A stretch of 64,000 bases of DNA, taken from an uncultured Acidimicrobiales bacterium. GTDB lineage: Bacteria > Actinomycetota > Acidimicrobiia > Acidimicrobiales > Aldehydirespiratoraceae. Below, piece after piece: positions 26,721 through 35,196 of this stretch (position 1 is its first letter; the number at the start of each line of letters is the position of its first letter). The position numbers and the translations under genes were made by a program. Location: contig CATQHS010000001.1 of NCBI GenBank assembly GCA_958296055.1, positions 2,948,277-3,012,276 of the forward strand, read 5' to 3'. A model generated the notes under the pieces. That model was not told the DNA's origin and did not search any database. It saw nothing but the letters and a program-made list of their open reading frames with translations.

Positions 26721-27524
26721 TCAACGACGCTGGCAGCGCGGACACCAGGTCGTCCCCCTGGCATCGACGAGCCGGCGGCGCAGCTCGGCGCCGCAGCGGG
26801 GGCAGGGCCGTCCCGCCTGCCCGTAGCAGTGCAGGTGATGCTGATTGGACCCCGAGCCGCCCTCGGGGGTCACGTAGTCGCGCAGCGTCGTCCCGCCGTG
26901 CTTCAGCCCCGAGGCCAGGGCGGCGCGGATGGCCTCGGCCAGCGCCGCGGCCCGAGCCCGGGACACGGTCCGGGCCGCCGGGTTGACCGAGGCCAGCCAC
27001 AGCGCCTCGTCGGCGTAGATGTTCCCCACCCCGGCCACCGGCCGCTGGGACAGCAACTGGGTCTTCACCCGGCGGGTGCTGGCCCCCAGGGCCCGCCACA
27101 GGCTCTCGGCCGTGAACTGGTCGCTGAAGGGCTCGGGGCCAAGCTGGTGCAGGGTGGGGACGGTGCGGTAACAGCCCGCCTCCACCACGTGAAGGCGCCC
27201 GAAGCGGCGGATGTCGTGGAAGGTGAGGACGGCCCCGTCGTCCAGGCGCCACCAGGCTCGCAGGTGGGAGTGGCGCAGGTCTGGAGCCGACTCCACCGCC
27301 AGCCGGCCGGTCATGCCCAGGTGGACGATCAGCTCCCGGCCGTCGTCCAAGCCGACGACGAGGTACTTGCCCCGGCGCCGGACCGGTCCGATCCCGGCCC
27401 CCGCCGCCTCGACCGCGGGCGTGAACTTGGCCGAGGCGTGCGAGCCCGCGTCCAGGACGGTCCGGCCCCTCAGCCGGGGCTCGAGCTGGACCCGGATGGT
27501 CTCGACTTCGGGGAGTTCGGGCAC
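26721..27524 (-). CDS. mutM: formamidopyrimidine-DNA glycosylase
   Basis: Removes oxidised purines and nicks the abasic site. All hallmarks are present: N-terminal PELPEVE with the catalytic proline, RRGKYL, VHLGMTGRL, the helix-two-turn-helix region VAGVGNIYADEAL and the C-terminal zinc finger CPRCG...CPRCQRR. Start is GTG; length (267 aa) is normal for the family. hemH lies 20 bases upstream on the same strand. Confidence 0.95.
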   Translation of the reverse strand: MPELPEVETIRVQLEPRLRGRTVLDAGSHASAKFTPAVEAAGAGIGPVRRRGKYLVVGLDDGRELIVHLGMTGRLAVESAPDLRHSHLRAWWRLDDGAVLTFHDIRRFGRLHVVEAGCYRTVPTLHQLGPEPFSDQFTAESLWRALGASTRRVKTQLLSQRPVAGVGNIYADEALWLASVNPAARTVSRARAAALAEAIRAALASGLKHGGTTLRDYVTPEGGSGSNQHHLHCYGQAGRPCPRCGAELRRRLVDARGTTWCPRCQRR

Positions 27525-27544
27525 CGCCTGCTCGGTTCCGGGGC

Positions 27545-28555
27545 TCAGGAGCGGGGGCAGCAGCCGGGCGGGCAGGCGTCGGGGCCGACGCCCAGCGAAC
27601 CCAGGGCCCGCCGGGGGCCGCCGCCGGTCCGCTCCTCGATCAGCTCCCGCCCCATGGCCACGAACCGGGGATCGGGGGCCGTGCCGGGGGTCACCGCCCG
27701 GGCCAGCTTGATCCCCGCGTCAGCCGCGGTGGCCGCCGCCTCCACATCGAGGTCCCACACCACCTCCATGTGGTCGGTGACGAACCCGATGGGGGCCAGC
27801 ACCACCCGCGGATGGGCCGGGGCGACGGCCCGGAGGTGGTCGTTGACGTCGGGTTCGAGCCACGGCGCCGCAGGCGGGCCGCTGCGGCTCTGCCACACCA
27901 GGTCCCAGCCCGAATGGCCGGTGGCGGCGGCGATGAGGCCCGCCGCCTCCCGGAGCTGGCGCTCGTATTGACAGCCGCCGGCCATGGCCAGCGGGATGGA
28001 GTGGGCGGTGAACACCAGCCGGGCCTCGGGACCGGGGCCGAACGACTCCTTCAGCTTCGACGAGGCGGCCGCCACCGCGTCTGCCCAGGGCTCGATGAGC
28101 CCGGGATGGTCGTAGTAGGGGCGGATCTTGTCGATGACCGGGGCGCCGGGGCCGGCCGCGGCCCGGGCCGCCTCGATGTCCTCTAGATACTGACGGCAGC
28201 CCGAGTACGACGAGTAGGCCGAGGTGACCAGGGCCAGGGCCCGGCGGTGCCCGGCCGCGGCCATGGCCGCCACCGCGTCGGCGAGCCAGGGCCGCCAGTT
28301 GCGGTTGCCCCAGTAGACGGGCAGGCCGATCCCGGCCCGGTCCAGCTCGTCGGCCAACTCCCGGCGCAGCCGCCGGCACTGCTGGTTGAGCGGGCTGACC
28401 CCGCCCACCCGGTCGTAGTGGCGGGCCGCCTCCTCCAGCCTCGACCGGGGCACGCCCCGACCGGCGGTGACGTTCTGAAGGAAGGGCAGCACCTCGTCGG
28501 GGCCCTCGGGGCCGCCGAACGACACGATCACCACCGCGTCGTAGGGCTCGCTCAC
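27545..28555 (-). CDS. hemH: ferrochelatase (coproporphyrin/protoporphyrin)
   Basis: Inserts iron into the porphyrin, last or next-to-last step of haem synthesis; actinobacterial members generally use coproporphyrin III. Motifs: VVIVSFGGPEGPDEVLPFL at the N-terminus, YWGNRNWRPWL, TSAYSSYSGCRQYLEDIE, the active-site histidine FTAHSIPLAM and the acidic region LAPIGFVTDHMEVVWDLD. The C-terminus carries CPPGCCP, consistent with the [2Fe-2S] cluster of many actinobacterial enzymes. I chose GTG 28555, at which family similarity begins; its GGGAGG overlaps the start, so the initiation signal is unusual. Confidence 0.93.
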   Translation of the reverse strand: MSEPYDAVVIVSFGGPEGPDEVLPFLQNVTAGRGVPRSRLEEAARHYDRVGGVSPLNQQCRRLRRELADELDRAGIGLPVYWGNRNWRPWLADAVAAMAAAGHRRALALVTSAYSSYSGCRQYLEDIEAARAAAGPGAPVIDKIRPYYDHPGLIEPWADAVAAASSKLKESFGPGPEARLVFTAHSIPLAMAGGCQYERQLREAAGLIAAATGHSGWDLVWQSRSGPPAAPWLEPDVNDHLRAVAPAHPRVVLAPIGFVTDHMEVVWDLDVEAAATAADAGIKLARAVTPGTAPDPRFVAMGRELIEERTGGGPRRALGSLGVGPDACPPGCCPRS

Positions 28556-28580
28556 CTCCCGCCCCGATGCTTGAGGGTGC

Positions 28581-29360
28581 TCAGCGGCCAGCGAAGACGG
28601 CTTTGCCAGGCCCCTTCTCCAGGAAGCTGGCCACCCCGGTGCGGGCGTCCTCGGTGGTGAAGCAGGCCCCGAAGCAGGCCGCCTCGCGCTCCAATCCCTC
28701 GCCGATGTCGAGGGCCAGGCCGTCCATGATGGCCTGCTTGGCCATCCGCAGAGCGGCCGGGCCGGCCGCATACCGGGCCGCCAGCTCGCAGGCCGCGTCG
28801 TACAACTCGGCGGCCGGGTGCACGGCTGACGCCAGCCCGATTTCGAGAGCCTCCTCGGCGGGTATGTGGCGGCCGGTGTAGATGATCTCCTTGGCCCGGG
28901 TGACCCCCACCAGCCGGGGCAGCCGCTGGGTTCCGCCGCCCCCGGGGATGATGCCCAGGAGTATCTCGGGCTGGCCGAAGACGGCGTCGTCGGCCGCCAC
29001 CCTGAAGTCGGTGGCCATGGCCAGCTCCATGCCCCCGCCCAGGGCGTAGCCGTTGACGGCCGAGACGGTGATCTGGGGCAGGTTCTCCAGCGCCAGCAGG
29101 GCGTCGTTGATGGACGCCGACAGGGCCTGGCCCCCGGCTCGGTCCAGCCCGGCGAAGCCGCCGATGTCGGCACCGGCCGCGAAGATCTTGGGCCCGCCCC
29201 ACACCACCACCGCCCGCACTTCGTCGGAGGCGGCCAACTCGGCGGCGGCGGAGGCCAGCTCCTCGACGACCTGGTCGTTGAGGGCGTTCATCTTGGGCCG
29301 GTCGAGGCGGATGACGGCCACCCCGGCCGCGGCGGTCTCGACCCGAACCAGCTCTCCCAT
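28581..29360 (-). CDS. enoyl-CoA hydratase/isomerase (crotonase family)
   Basis: 259 aa crotonase-fold enzyme. Oxyanion-hole segments KIFAAGADI and NGYALGGGMELAMATDFR, the catalytic-glutamate region FGQPEILLGIIPGGGGTQRL, and AKEIIYTGRHIPAEEALEIGL match true enoyl-CoA hydratases of fatty-acid oxidation. GAGGAGGAGA lies just before the ATG at 29360, preferred over an upstream in-frame ATG. It sits directly upstream of hemH on the same strand, with no functional link evident. Confidence 0.9.
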   Translation of the reverse strand: MGELVRVETAAAGVAVIRLDRPKMNALNDQVVEELASAAAELAASDEVRAVVVWGGPKIFAAGADIGGFAGLDRAGGQALSASINDALLALENLPQITVSAVNGYALGGGMELAMATDFRVAADDAVFGQPEILLGIIPGGGGTQRLPRLVGVTRAKEIIYTGRHIPAEEALEIGLASAVHPAAELYDAACELAARYAAGPAALRMAKQAIMDGLALDIGEGLEREAACFGACFTTEDARTGVASFLEKGPGKAVFAGR

Positions 29361-29452
29361 GTCTCCTCCTCGGGCCCTGGCTGACTTCTTGGGCCGCAAC
29401 CTACCCCGGCGGGTCTAGGGTCGCGGCCGGCTCAACCGGCCCCGGAGGTGCA

Positions 29453-30268
29453 GTGGCCCCCATCGCCGATCTCGGTCCCGACCGCATCCTGCTCACCGAC
29501 CGGGTGGCGGTGGTCACCGGGGCGGCCCGGGGCATCGGGGCCGCCACCGCCGTCGCCCTGGCCCGGTTCGGGGCCGATGTGGCCGTCTGCGACAAGGACC
29601 CCGGCCCGCTGCCCGGGGTGGAAGCCGAGATCGCCGCTGCTGGCCGGCGTTGCTTCTCCGAGGTCCTCGACGTCCGCGACGGCGACCGGGTGCGGGACTT
29701 CCTGGGCCGAGTCCGCGGCCGGCTCGGCCCCATTGACGTGCTGGTCAACAACGCCGGGGGTGGGTTCCGGGCCCTCTTCGAGTCGGTGTCGCCCAAGGGC
29801 GAGAGCGCCTTGGTGGCCGAGAACTTCACGACCGTGGCCAACTGCGTCCGCCACGGGGCGCCCCTGATGGCCGACGGCAGTGCCATCGTCAACGTCACCT
29901 CGGTGGAGGCCTACCACGCCTCGCCGGGATACGCCGTCTACGGGGCTATGAAGGCCGCGGTCCAGCAGTTCACCCAGACCCTGGCCCTGGAGCTGGGGGG
30001 CCGGGGCATCCGGGTCAACTGCGTGGCCCCCGACATGATCGCCACCCCCGGCGAGGATGCCCTCACCGAGGGTTCCGGGGCCATAATCGAGGGCTTGGCC
30101 CCGTCGCCGCTGCGGCGCCGGGCCGCCCCCGAGGAGTGCGCGGCGGTGATCGTGTTCCTGGCCTCCGACATGGCCGGCTTCGTCACCGGGACCACCATCC
30201 CCGTCGACGGCGGCACCGTGGCCGCCGCGGCCTGGAAGGTCGGCGCCGACGGCCGCTTCGTCATGTGA
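29453..30268 (+). CDS. short-chain dehydrogenase/reductase
   Basis: Classical SDR, 271 aa. Cofactor motif VVTGAARGIGAAT (TGxxxGxG), NNAG motif VLVNNAGGG, catalytic Ser in VNVTSVEAYHAS and YxxxK as YAVYGAMK. C-terminal FVTGTTIPVDGG is typical of NAD(P)-dependent members. GGAGGTGCA precedes the GTG start. Divergent from the crotonase; convergent with the PAC2 gene, with a tandem repeat at the junction. Substrate unknown. Confidence 0.9.
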   Translation: MAPIADLGPDRILLTDRVAVVTGAARGIGAATAVALARFGADVAVCDKDPGPLPGVEAEIAAAGRRCFSEVLDVRDGDRVRDFLGRVRGRLGPIDVLVNNAGGGFRALFESVSPKGESALVAENFTTVANCVRHGAPLMADGSAIVNVTSVEAYHASPGYAVYGAMKAAVQQFTQTLALELGGRGIRVNCVAPDMIATPGEDALTEGSGAIIEGLAPSPLRRRAAPEECAAVIVFLASDMAGFVTGTTIPVDGGTVAAAAWKVGADGRFVM

Positions 30269-30277
30269 CCGCCTCAG

Positions 30278-30354
30278 TCAGGCGGCCGCTTCGTCATGCG
30301 GCCGTGTCGGTCAGGCGGCCGCGTCGGTCATGCGGCCGTGTCAGTCAGGCGGCC
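30278..30354. repeat. 33-34 bp tandem repeat at the SDR/PAC2 convergent junction
   Basis: Units starting TCAGGCGGCCGC and ending in GCGGCCGTGTC are repeated about 2.3 times. They include copies of the SDR terminal sequence GGCCGCTTCGTCATG and of the PAC2 terminal sequence TCAGGCGGCC. Confidence 0.8.
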
Positions 30355-31213
30355 TTTCGCCGGGGTCGGTCCGGTTGCGCAGGTAGCGCTCTAGTTCGGC
30401 GGCGAGGTCGTCGGGGCTGGGCATTTGGCGGGCGGCCCGCTCGTCGGCCCGGGACTCGAGCCGGCGCACGTATTTCTCCACGTCTTCCTCGCCGGCCATG
30501 GCCTGATCGACCTGCTCCTCCCACTGCCGGGCCGGCTCGTCCAGCTCGGCCCAGCCGGTGTCCAGGCCGGTCACCCGCTCGAAGCGCTCCAGCAGCGCCC
30601 GAGATCCCTTCGGGTTGGGGGTGCCCGAGACGTAGTGGGGCACCGACACCCGCAGGGACGCGGCCGGGACGCCGGCCCGGGCGAAGCGGTCCTGCAGCGC
30701 GCCCGCCACCCCGGTCGGGCCCTGGTAGCTGGGCCTGCTCAGCCCCAGCGCGGCGGCCAACTCGGGGTCGGAGCTGGAACCGGTCACGGTCAGGGGGCGG
30801 GTGTGGGGCACCTCGGCCATCTGGGCGCCCATGGTGACCATGAGCGCGGCCCCCACCGCCTCGGCCGCCTCGACCATCGCCTCGACGAAGGCGCCCCACC
30901 GCAGGTTGGGCTCGGCGCCCGTCACCGTCACCATGTCCCGGCCGGCGTCGGGGAACGGCAGCGCCTGGACTCCGATGTCGGGCCAGGCGATCTGGCGGCG
31001 GCCGCCGACGACCCGGGCCTGGGGCCGCTGCTCGCCGAAGTTGAACAGCTCCTCGGGGTCGACCCGGGCCAGCGGGACGGCCTGGCCGCGCTCGCTCAGC
31101 CACTCGAGGGCCCCGGTGGCCGACGAGCCGGCGTCGAACCAGCCTCGAAAGGCCGTCACCATGACCGGGGAGCGCAGGGCCGGAGGCGGCGACTCCCACA
31201 CCAGCAGGCTCAC
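30341..31213 (-). CDS. PAC2 family protein
   Basis: 290 aa member of the PAC2 (proteasome-assembly-chaperone-like) family common in actinobacteria. Recognisable segments are MVTAFRGWFDAGSSATGALE, the LFNFGEQRP region, the tryptophan-arginine GAEPNLRWGAF, LMVTMGAQMAEVPHTRP and VPHYVSGTPNPKGSRALLER. Its role in bacteria is not established; archaeal/eukaryotic relatives help assemble proteasomes. GTG at 31213 is the first in-frame start of the conserved region. No proteasome genes are adjacent. Confidence 0.85.
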   Translation of the reverse strand: MSLLVWESPPPALRSPVMVTAFRGWFDAGSSATGALEWLSERGQAVPLARVDPEELFNFGEQRPQARVVGGRRQIAWPDIGVQALPFPDAGRDMVTVTGAEPNLRWGAFVEAMVEAAEAVGAALMVTMGAQMAEVPHTRPLTVTGSSSDPELAAALGLSRPSYQGPTGVAGALQDRFARAGVPAASLRVSVPHYVSGTPNPKGSRALLERFERVTGLDTGWAELDEPARQWEEQVDQAMAGEEDVEKYVRRLESRADERAARQMPSPDDLAAELERYLRNRTDPGERPPD

Positions 31214-31315
31214 CGCCCCAGCATGGCACGGCGCCGCAGCAAAAGAACCAGTAGCAGAACCCGGCTCGGGAGGGCCGGTGCGCCCGGCCCGTCGGCCGGG
31301 GCGGGCCGGGGCGGG

Positions 31316-31351
31316 TTGGACATCGTCGCCGACGGGGCTAGCGTGAAGGCC
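31316..31351 (+). promoter_or_regulatory. leuA leader promoter
   Basis: TTGGAC (-35, 31316-31321) and TAGCGT (-10, 31339-31344) are separated by exactly 17 bases. Seven bases after the -10 lies the GTG of a leucine-rich leader peptide, so the transcript is probably leaderless. Confidence 0.6.
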
Positions 31352-31387
31352 GTGACCCCCGCCGCCTCCCTGCTCCTGCTGATGTAG
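31352..31387 (+). CDS. leuA leader peptide (MTPAASLLLLM)
   Basis: An 11-codon frame with four consecutive leucine codons (CTG CTC CTG CTG) followed by ATG TAG. An in-frame GTG three codons upstream would add three residues, but the promoter places the 5' end at 31352. It lies 204 bases before leuA and is followed by two hairpins, the layout of a leucine attenuator. Short leader peptides before leuA are known in other actinobacteria. Confidence 0.6.
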   Translation: MTPAASLLLLM

Positions 31388-31448
31388 GCGAGCGCCACAT
31401 ACCGGTGCTCGCCGAATCCCCTCGTGCCTTGCGGCCGGGGGGATTTTT
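31387..31448 (+). terminator. leuA attenuator: pause hairpin plus intrinsic terminator
   Basis: Two stem-loops follow the leader stop codon. GGCGAGC pairs with GCTCGCC over a 13-base loop; then AATCCCC pairs with GGGGATT and is followed directly by a T tract (ATTTTTAG). The second is a normal intrinsic terminator, so ribosome stalling at the leucine codons could decide whether transcription enters leuA. An alternative antiterminator fold was not computed. Confidence 0.55.
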
Positions 31449-31591
31449 AGTTCTCGGGCCGCCCCCCCCCCCCCCCCAAGCCCCCCCAAGCCCTGCCCGC
31501 CCCCCCCAAGCCCTGCCCGCCCCGCCCAAGCCCTGCCCGCCCCCCAGCCGAAAACGCCAATCCCCGCACAACCGCAAAGGACGTGATCGAC
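31449..31591 (+). repeat. poly-C tract and CCAAGCCCTGCCCG repeats before leuA
   Basis: A run of 16 C (31462-31477) is followed by three or four copies of a 15-17 bp unit around AAGCCCTGCCCGCC. No gene is visible here. The strand is almost pure pyrimidine for about 90 bases, ending just before the leuA ribosome-binding site AAAGGA. Confidence 0.75.
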
Positions 31592-33313
31592 ATGAGAACG
31601 ATGCCGTTCGAGAAGTACCGGCCCTACCCGGCGGTGGAGCTCCTCGACCGCACCTGGCCCGACCGCCGGCTGGAGAAGGCCCCGCTGTGGTGCTCGGTCG
31701 ACCTGCGCGACGGCAACCAGGCCCTGGTCGACCCCATGGACATCCCCCGCAAGCAGCGGATGTACGACCACCTGGTCCAAATGGGGTTCACCGAGATCGA
31801 GATCGGGTTCCCAGCCGCGTCCCAGCCCGACTTCGACTTCTGCCGCCGCTTGGTGGAGCAGGACCTGATCCCCGACCACGTGACCGTCCAGGTGCTGACC
31901 CAGGCCCGGCCCGAGCAGATCGAGCGGACCTTCGAGGCCGTCGAGGGGGTGCCGAGGGCGATAGTTCACCTGTACAACTCCACCTCGGTCACCCAGCGCC
32001 GGGTGGTGTTCGGCACCGACCGGGCCGGCATCGTCGACATCGCCGTGGCCGGTGCCGAGCAGTGCCTGCGGAGCCTCGACCAGGCCGGGCCAGCCACCTC
32101 GGGCATCCGCTTCGAGTACTCGCCCGAGAGCTACACCGGCACCGAGCCCGACTTCGCGGTGGAGGTGTGCGAGGCGGTCATGGACGTCTTCGGCCCCACC
32201 CCGGACTGGCCGCTGATCCTGAACCTGCCGGCCACGGTGGAGATGTCGGGCCCCAACCTCTACGGCGACCTGATCGAGCGCTTCCACCGCCAGATCCGCA
32301 GCCGCGACAGCATCGTGCTGTCGCTGCACCCCCACAACGACCGGGGCACGGCCGTGGCCGCGGCCGAGTTCGGGCTCATGGCCGGCGCCGACCGGGTGGA
32401 GGGCACGCTGTTCGGCAACGGCGAGCGCACCGGCAACGTCGATCTGGTGACCATCGCCTTGAACCTGTTCACCCAGGGCGTCGATCCCGAACTCGATATC
32501 AGCGACATCGACGCCGCCCGGCGAATCTTCGAGTACGCCAACCGCATGACCGTGCCCGAGCGCCACCCCTACGCCGGCGATCTGGTGTACACCGCCTTCT
32601 CCGGCAGCCACCAGGACGCCATCAAGAAGGGCATGGCCGCCATCTACGACGTGGCTCCCGGCGATCCGCTGACCGGCGAATACGACCAGTGGGACGTGCC
32701 CTACCTGCCCATCGACCCCCACCACTTGGGCCGCAGCTACGAGGCGGTGGTGCGGGTCAACAGCCAGTCCGGCAAGGGCGGCGTGGCCTACGTGCTGCTT
32801 CACGAGTACGGCCTCGACCTGCCCCGCCGCCTCCAGGCCAACTTCTCCCGGGTCATCCAGACCGTGACCGAGGACACCGGCACCGAGATCACCTCCTATG
32901 AGATCCACCGCCGGTTCATCCGGGAGTACGTGGCCCCCGAGGACCCCTGGATCGAGCTGATCGGGCACCGGGCCACCACCGACACGCTGGTGACGGACCG
33001 CTCCGAGATCGAGGCCCGGCTCTTGGTGGGCGGGGCCGAGCGCACCGTCATCGGCGAGGGCAACGGCCCCATAGACGCCTTCGTCTCGGCCCTGCAGGCA
33101 GACGGGCTGTTCGCGGGCAAGATCGTCGACTACTACGAGCACGCCATCGGCTCCGGCAGCGATGCCACCGCCGCCGCCTATGTGGAGGTCGACACCGGCG
33201 ACCGCTACACCACTTGGGGGGTGGGGATGCACGAGTCGATCGTGTCGGCCTCGCTGCGGGCCGTGGTCAGCACCGTTGAGTGCATGCACCGCACCGGCCG
33301 GGTCCTTGGATAG
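31592..33313 (+). CDS. leuA: 2-isopropylmalate synthase (class II LeuA)
   Basis: First committed step of leucine synthesis: condenses acetyl-CoA and 2-oxoisovalerate. Catalytic-domain motifs are VDLRDGNQALVDPMD near the N-terminus, IEIGFPAASQPDFDF, VLSLHPHNDRGTAVAAAE with the metal-binding His pair, and GTLFGNGERTGNVDL. The C-terminal regulatory (leucine-binding) domain follows. Length (573 aa) is that of the long actinobacterial class. ATG 31592 is 10 bases after AAAGGA; a GTG nine bases upstream is less well placed. Likely controlled by the leader peptide and terminator described upstream. Confidence 0.95.
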   Translation: MRTMPFEKYRPYPAVELLDRTWPDRRLEKAPLWCSVDLRDGNQALVDPMDIPRKQRMYDHLVQMGFTEIEIGFPAASQPDFDFCRRLVEQDLIPDHVTVQVLTQARPEQIERTFEAVEGVPRAIVHLYNSTSVTQRRVVFGTDRAGIVDIAVAGAEQCLRSLDQAGPATSGIRFEYSPESYTGTEPDFAVEVCEAVMDVFGPTPDWPLILNLPATVEMSGPNLYGDLIERFHRQIRSRDSIVLSLHPHNDRGTAVAAAEFGLMAGADRVEGTLFGNGERTGNVDLVTIALNLFTQGVDPELDISDIDAARRIFEYANRMTVPERHPYAGDLVYTAFSGSHQDAIKKGMAAIYDVAPGDPLTGEYDQWDVPYLPIDPHHLGRSYEAVVRVNSQSGKGGVAYVLLHEYGLDLPRRLQANFSRVIQTVTEDTGTEITSYEIHRRFIREYVAPEDPWIELIGHRATTDTLVTDRSEIEARLLVGGAERTVIGEGNGPIDAFVSALQADGLFAGKIVDYYEHAIGSGSDATAAAYVEVDTGDRYTTWGVGMHESIVSASLRAVVSTVECMHRTGRVLG

Positions 33314-34055
33314 CCCGGGCCCGGGCCGGGGCCGGTCGGGTGAGGCCGGGCTGGCGGCGCTGCCCGAGGACTGGGACCGGGCCATCGCCGTGGTGGCCCA
33401 TCCCGACGACCTCGAGTACGGCGCGTCCGCGGCCATCGCCCGCTGGACCAGCCTCGGCAAAGACGTCCGCTACGTGCTGGCCACCCGGGGCGAGGCCGGC
33501 ATCGACTCGGTGCCGCCCGAGCGGGCCGGTCCGCTGCGCACCGAGGAGCAGGTGGCGGCCGCGGCCGCGGTGGGGGTGTCCGCGGTGGAGTTCCTCGACC
33601 ACCCCGACGGCCTGGTCGTCAACGGGGTCGGGCTGCGACGGGACCTGGCCGCGGCCATCCGCCGCCACCGGCCGGAGGCGATCATCGGGTCGAACTTCCG
33701 CGACCGCTGGGGCGAGGCCGGGCCGTGGAACCACGTCGATCACCGCGAGTTGGGCCGAGCCCTGCCCGACGCGGTGCGCGACGCAGCCAACCGCTGGCTG
33801 TTCGCCGATGCGGGCGAGCCGTGGAGCGGCGTTCGCTGGGTCGCCTACGCTGGCTCTCCCTCGCCCACCCACGGCGTGGACGTGACCGGCTACCTCGACC
33901 GGGGCGTGGAGGCGCTGCTGTGCCACCGCATCTACATCGAGAGCCTCGGCGACCCCTCTTTCGACCCGGAGTCGTTCCTGAGGGGCGGCTGCGAGCGGGC
34001 CGGGAAGATGCTGGGCACGGATCTGGCCGTCGCGTTCGAGCTGGTCCCGGTTTGA
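33306..34055 (+). CDS. PIG-L family deacetylase
   Basis: Zinc-dependent de-N-acetylase of the LmbE/PIG-L family, 249 aa. The zinc motif AHPDD occurs as VVAHPDDLEYGASAAIARW; ATRGEAGID, EFLDHPDGLV and the third-ligand region WNHVDHRELGRA are also present. Relatives include MshB and Mca of mycothiol metabolism, but this cannot be assigned to either. TTG 33306 overlaps the leuA stop by eight bases and is the only start that keeps the N-terminus, suggesting coupling to leuA. Confidence 0.85.
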   Translation: MDSPGPGRGRSGEAGLAALPEDWDRAIAVVAHPDDLEYGASAAIARWTSLGKDVRYVLATRGEAGIDSVPPERAGPLRTEEQVAAAAAVGVSAVEFLDHPDGLVVNGVGLRRDLAAAIRRHRPEAIIGSNFRDRWGEAGPWNHVDHRELGRALPDAVRDAANRWLFADAGEPWSGVRWVAYAGSPSPTHGVDVTGYLDRGVEALLCHRIYIESLGDPSFDPESFLRGGCERAGKMLGTDLAVAFELVPV

Positions 34056-34153
34056 CCCCCCGGCCCTGACCGCTGGCCCGGCCGCGGCTCGCGGGCGCCA
34101 CCGGTCGGGGCGAGCGACTGGCGCGGCGGCCGCTGACGGCGCAGACTCGAGCC

Positions 34154-35128
34154 ATGGCCTACGCCTTGATGCGGCTCAACTTCATCTGCCCCGACCCCGC
34201 CGACGCCGAGGCGGTGAGCGACCGGTACCGGGCCGGGCTGGATCTGGCCCGCCACGTTGACGGCCGCGGCTTCGACGCCGTCTCGCTCGAGGAGCACCAC
34301 TGCAACCCGATGGGCTGGAGCCCCACGCCCCTGGTGAACGCGGCCATGATCCTGGCCAGCACCGAGCGCCTCAGCGTGATCGTCTCGGCCCTGTTGCTGC
34401 CCCTTCACGATCCGGTGCGGGTGGCCGAGGACTTGGCCGTGATCGACCTGGCGAGCCGGGGCCGGATCATGGTGTGCACCGGGCTGGGGTACCGGCCGGT
34501 GGAGTACGCCGCCTTCGGCCGGGAGTTCCGGCGGCGGGGCCGCATCCTCGACGAGGCGCTGGAGGTGATGCTGAAGGCCTGGACCGGCCAGCCCTTCGAG
34601 CACAACGGCCAGATGGTGCAGGTGACGCCGATGCCCTACACCCGCCCGCACCCGATGGTGCTGATCGGGGGGTCGTCAGAGGCGTCGGCCCGGCGGGCGG
34701 CCCGGCTCGGGCTTCCCCTGCAGCTTCCGGGGCAGTTCCCCGAGATCGAGGCGCTGTACTACGCCGAGTGCGAGCGGCTGGGCGTGCCGGGCTTCTGCAT
34801 CGCCCCCGACAACGTGGTGATGCTGCACGTGGCCGACGACCCCGACCGGGTGTGGGCCGAGCACGGCCACTGCTTCCTGTTCGAGGCCGCGGCCTACAAG
34901 TCCTGGCAGCCCCCGGGCCAGACCTCGGCGGTGTGCTCGGCGGCGACCACAGTCGAGGAACTGCGGGCCGAGGGCATCTACCGGGTGCTCACCCCCGACG
35001 AGGCCGTCGAGCTGGCCAGGGGCTCCGGCACGTTGAGCCTGCACCCCCTGGTGGGGGGGATGCCGGTGGAGGAGGCCTGGTCCAGCGTGGAGCTGACCGT
35101 GGAACGGGTCCTGCCCGCCCTAGGCTGA
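34154..35128 (+). CDS. LLM class flavin/F420-dependent oxidoreductase (A)
   Basis: Luciferase-like monooxygenase fold, 324 aa: N-terminal RGFDAVSLEEHHCNP, the strand TERLSVIVSALLLPLHDPVRVAEDLAVID and LASRGRIMVCTGLGYRPVEY are typical. The cofactor (FMN or F420) and substrate cannot be told. It is the first of three LLM enzymes within 4 kb, interleaved with a crotonase, which suggests a degradative cluster acting on CoA thioesters or xenobiotics. Confidence 0.88.
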   Translation: MAYALMRLNFICPDPADAEAVSDRYRAGLDLARHVDGRGFDAVSLEEHHCNPMGWSPTPLVNAAMILASTERLSVIVSALLLPLHDPVRVAEDLAVIDLASRGRIMVCTGLGYRPVEYAAFGREFRRRGRILDEALEVMLKAWTGQPFEHNGQMVQVTPMPYTRPHPMVLIGGSSEASARRAARLGLPLQLPGQFPEIEALYYAECERLGVPGFCIAPDNVVMLHVADDPDRVWAEHGHCFLFEAAAYKSWQPPGQTSAVCSAATTVEELRAEGIYRVLTPDEAVELARGSGTLSLHPLVGGMPVEEAWSSVELTVERVLPALG

Positions 35129-35196
35129 CTGGGGTCTCCCCGGACGGCTGGACCGCGTCCGGGGTGCTTCGATCCCGTCGAGGAGGTAACCGGGCC

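Noticed and set aside
31214-33460. Extension of the PAC2 frame on the minus strand across leuA
   Set aside because: The PAC2 homology begins at the GTG 31213; beyond it the frame is only the antisense of leuA and its leader.
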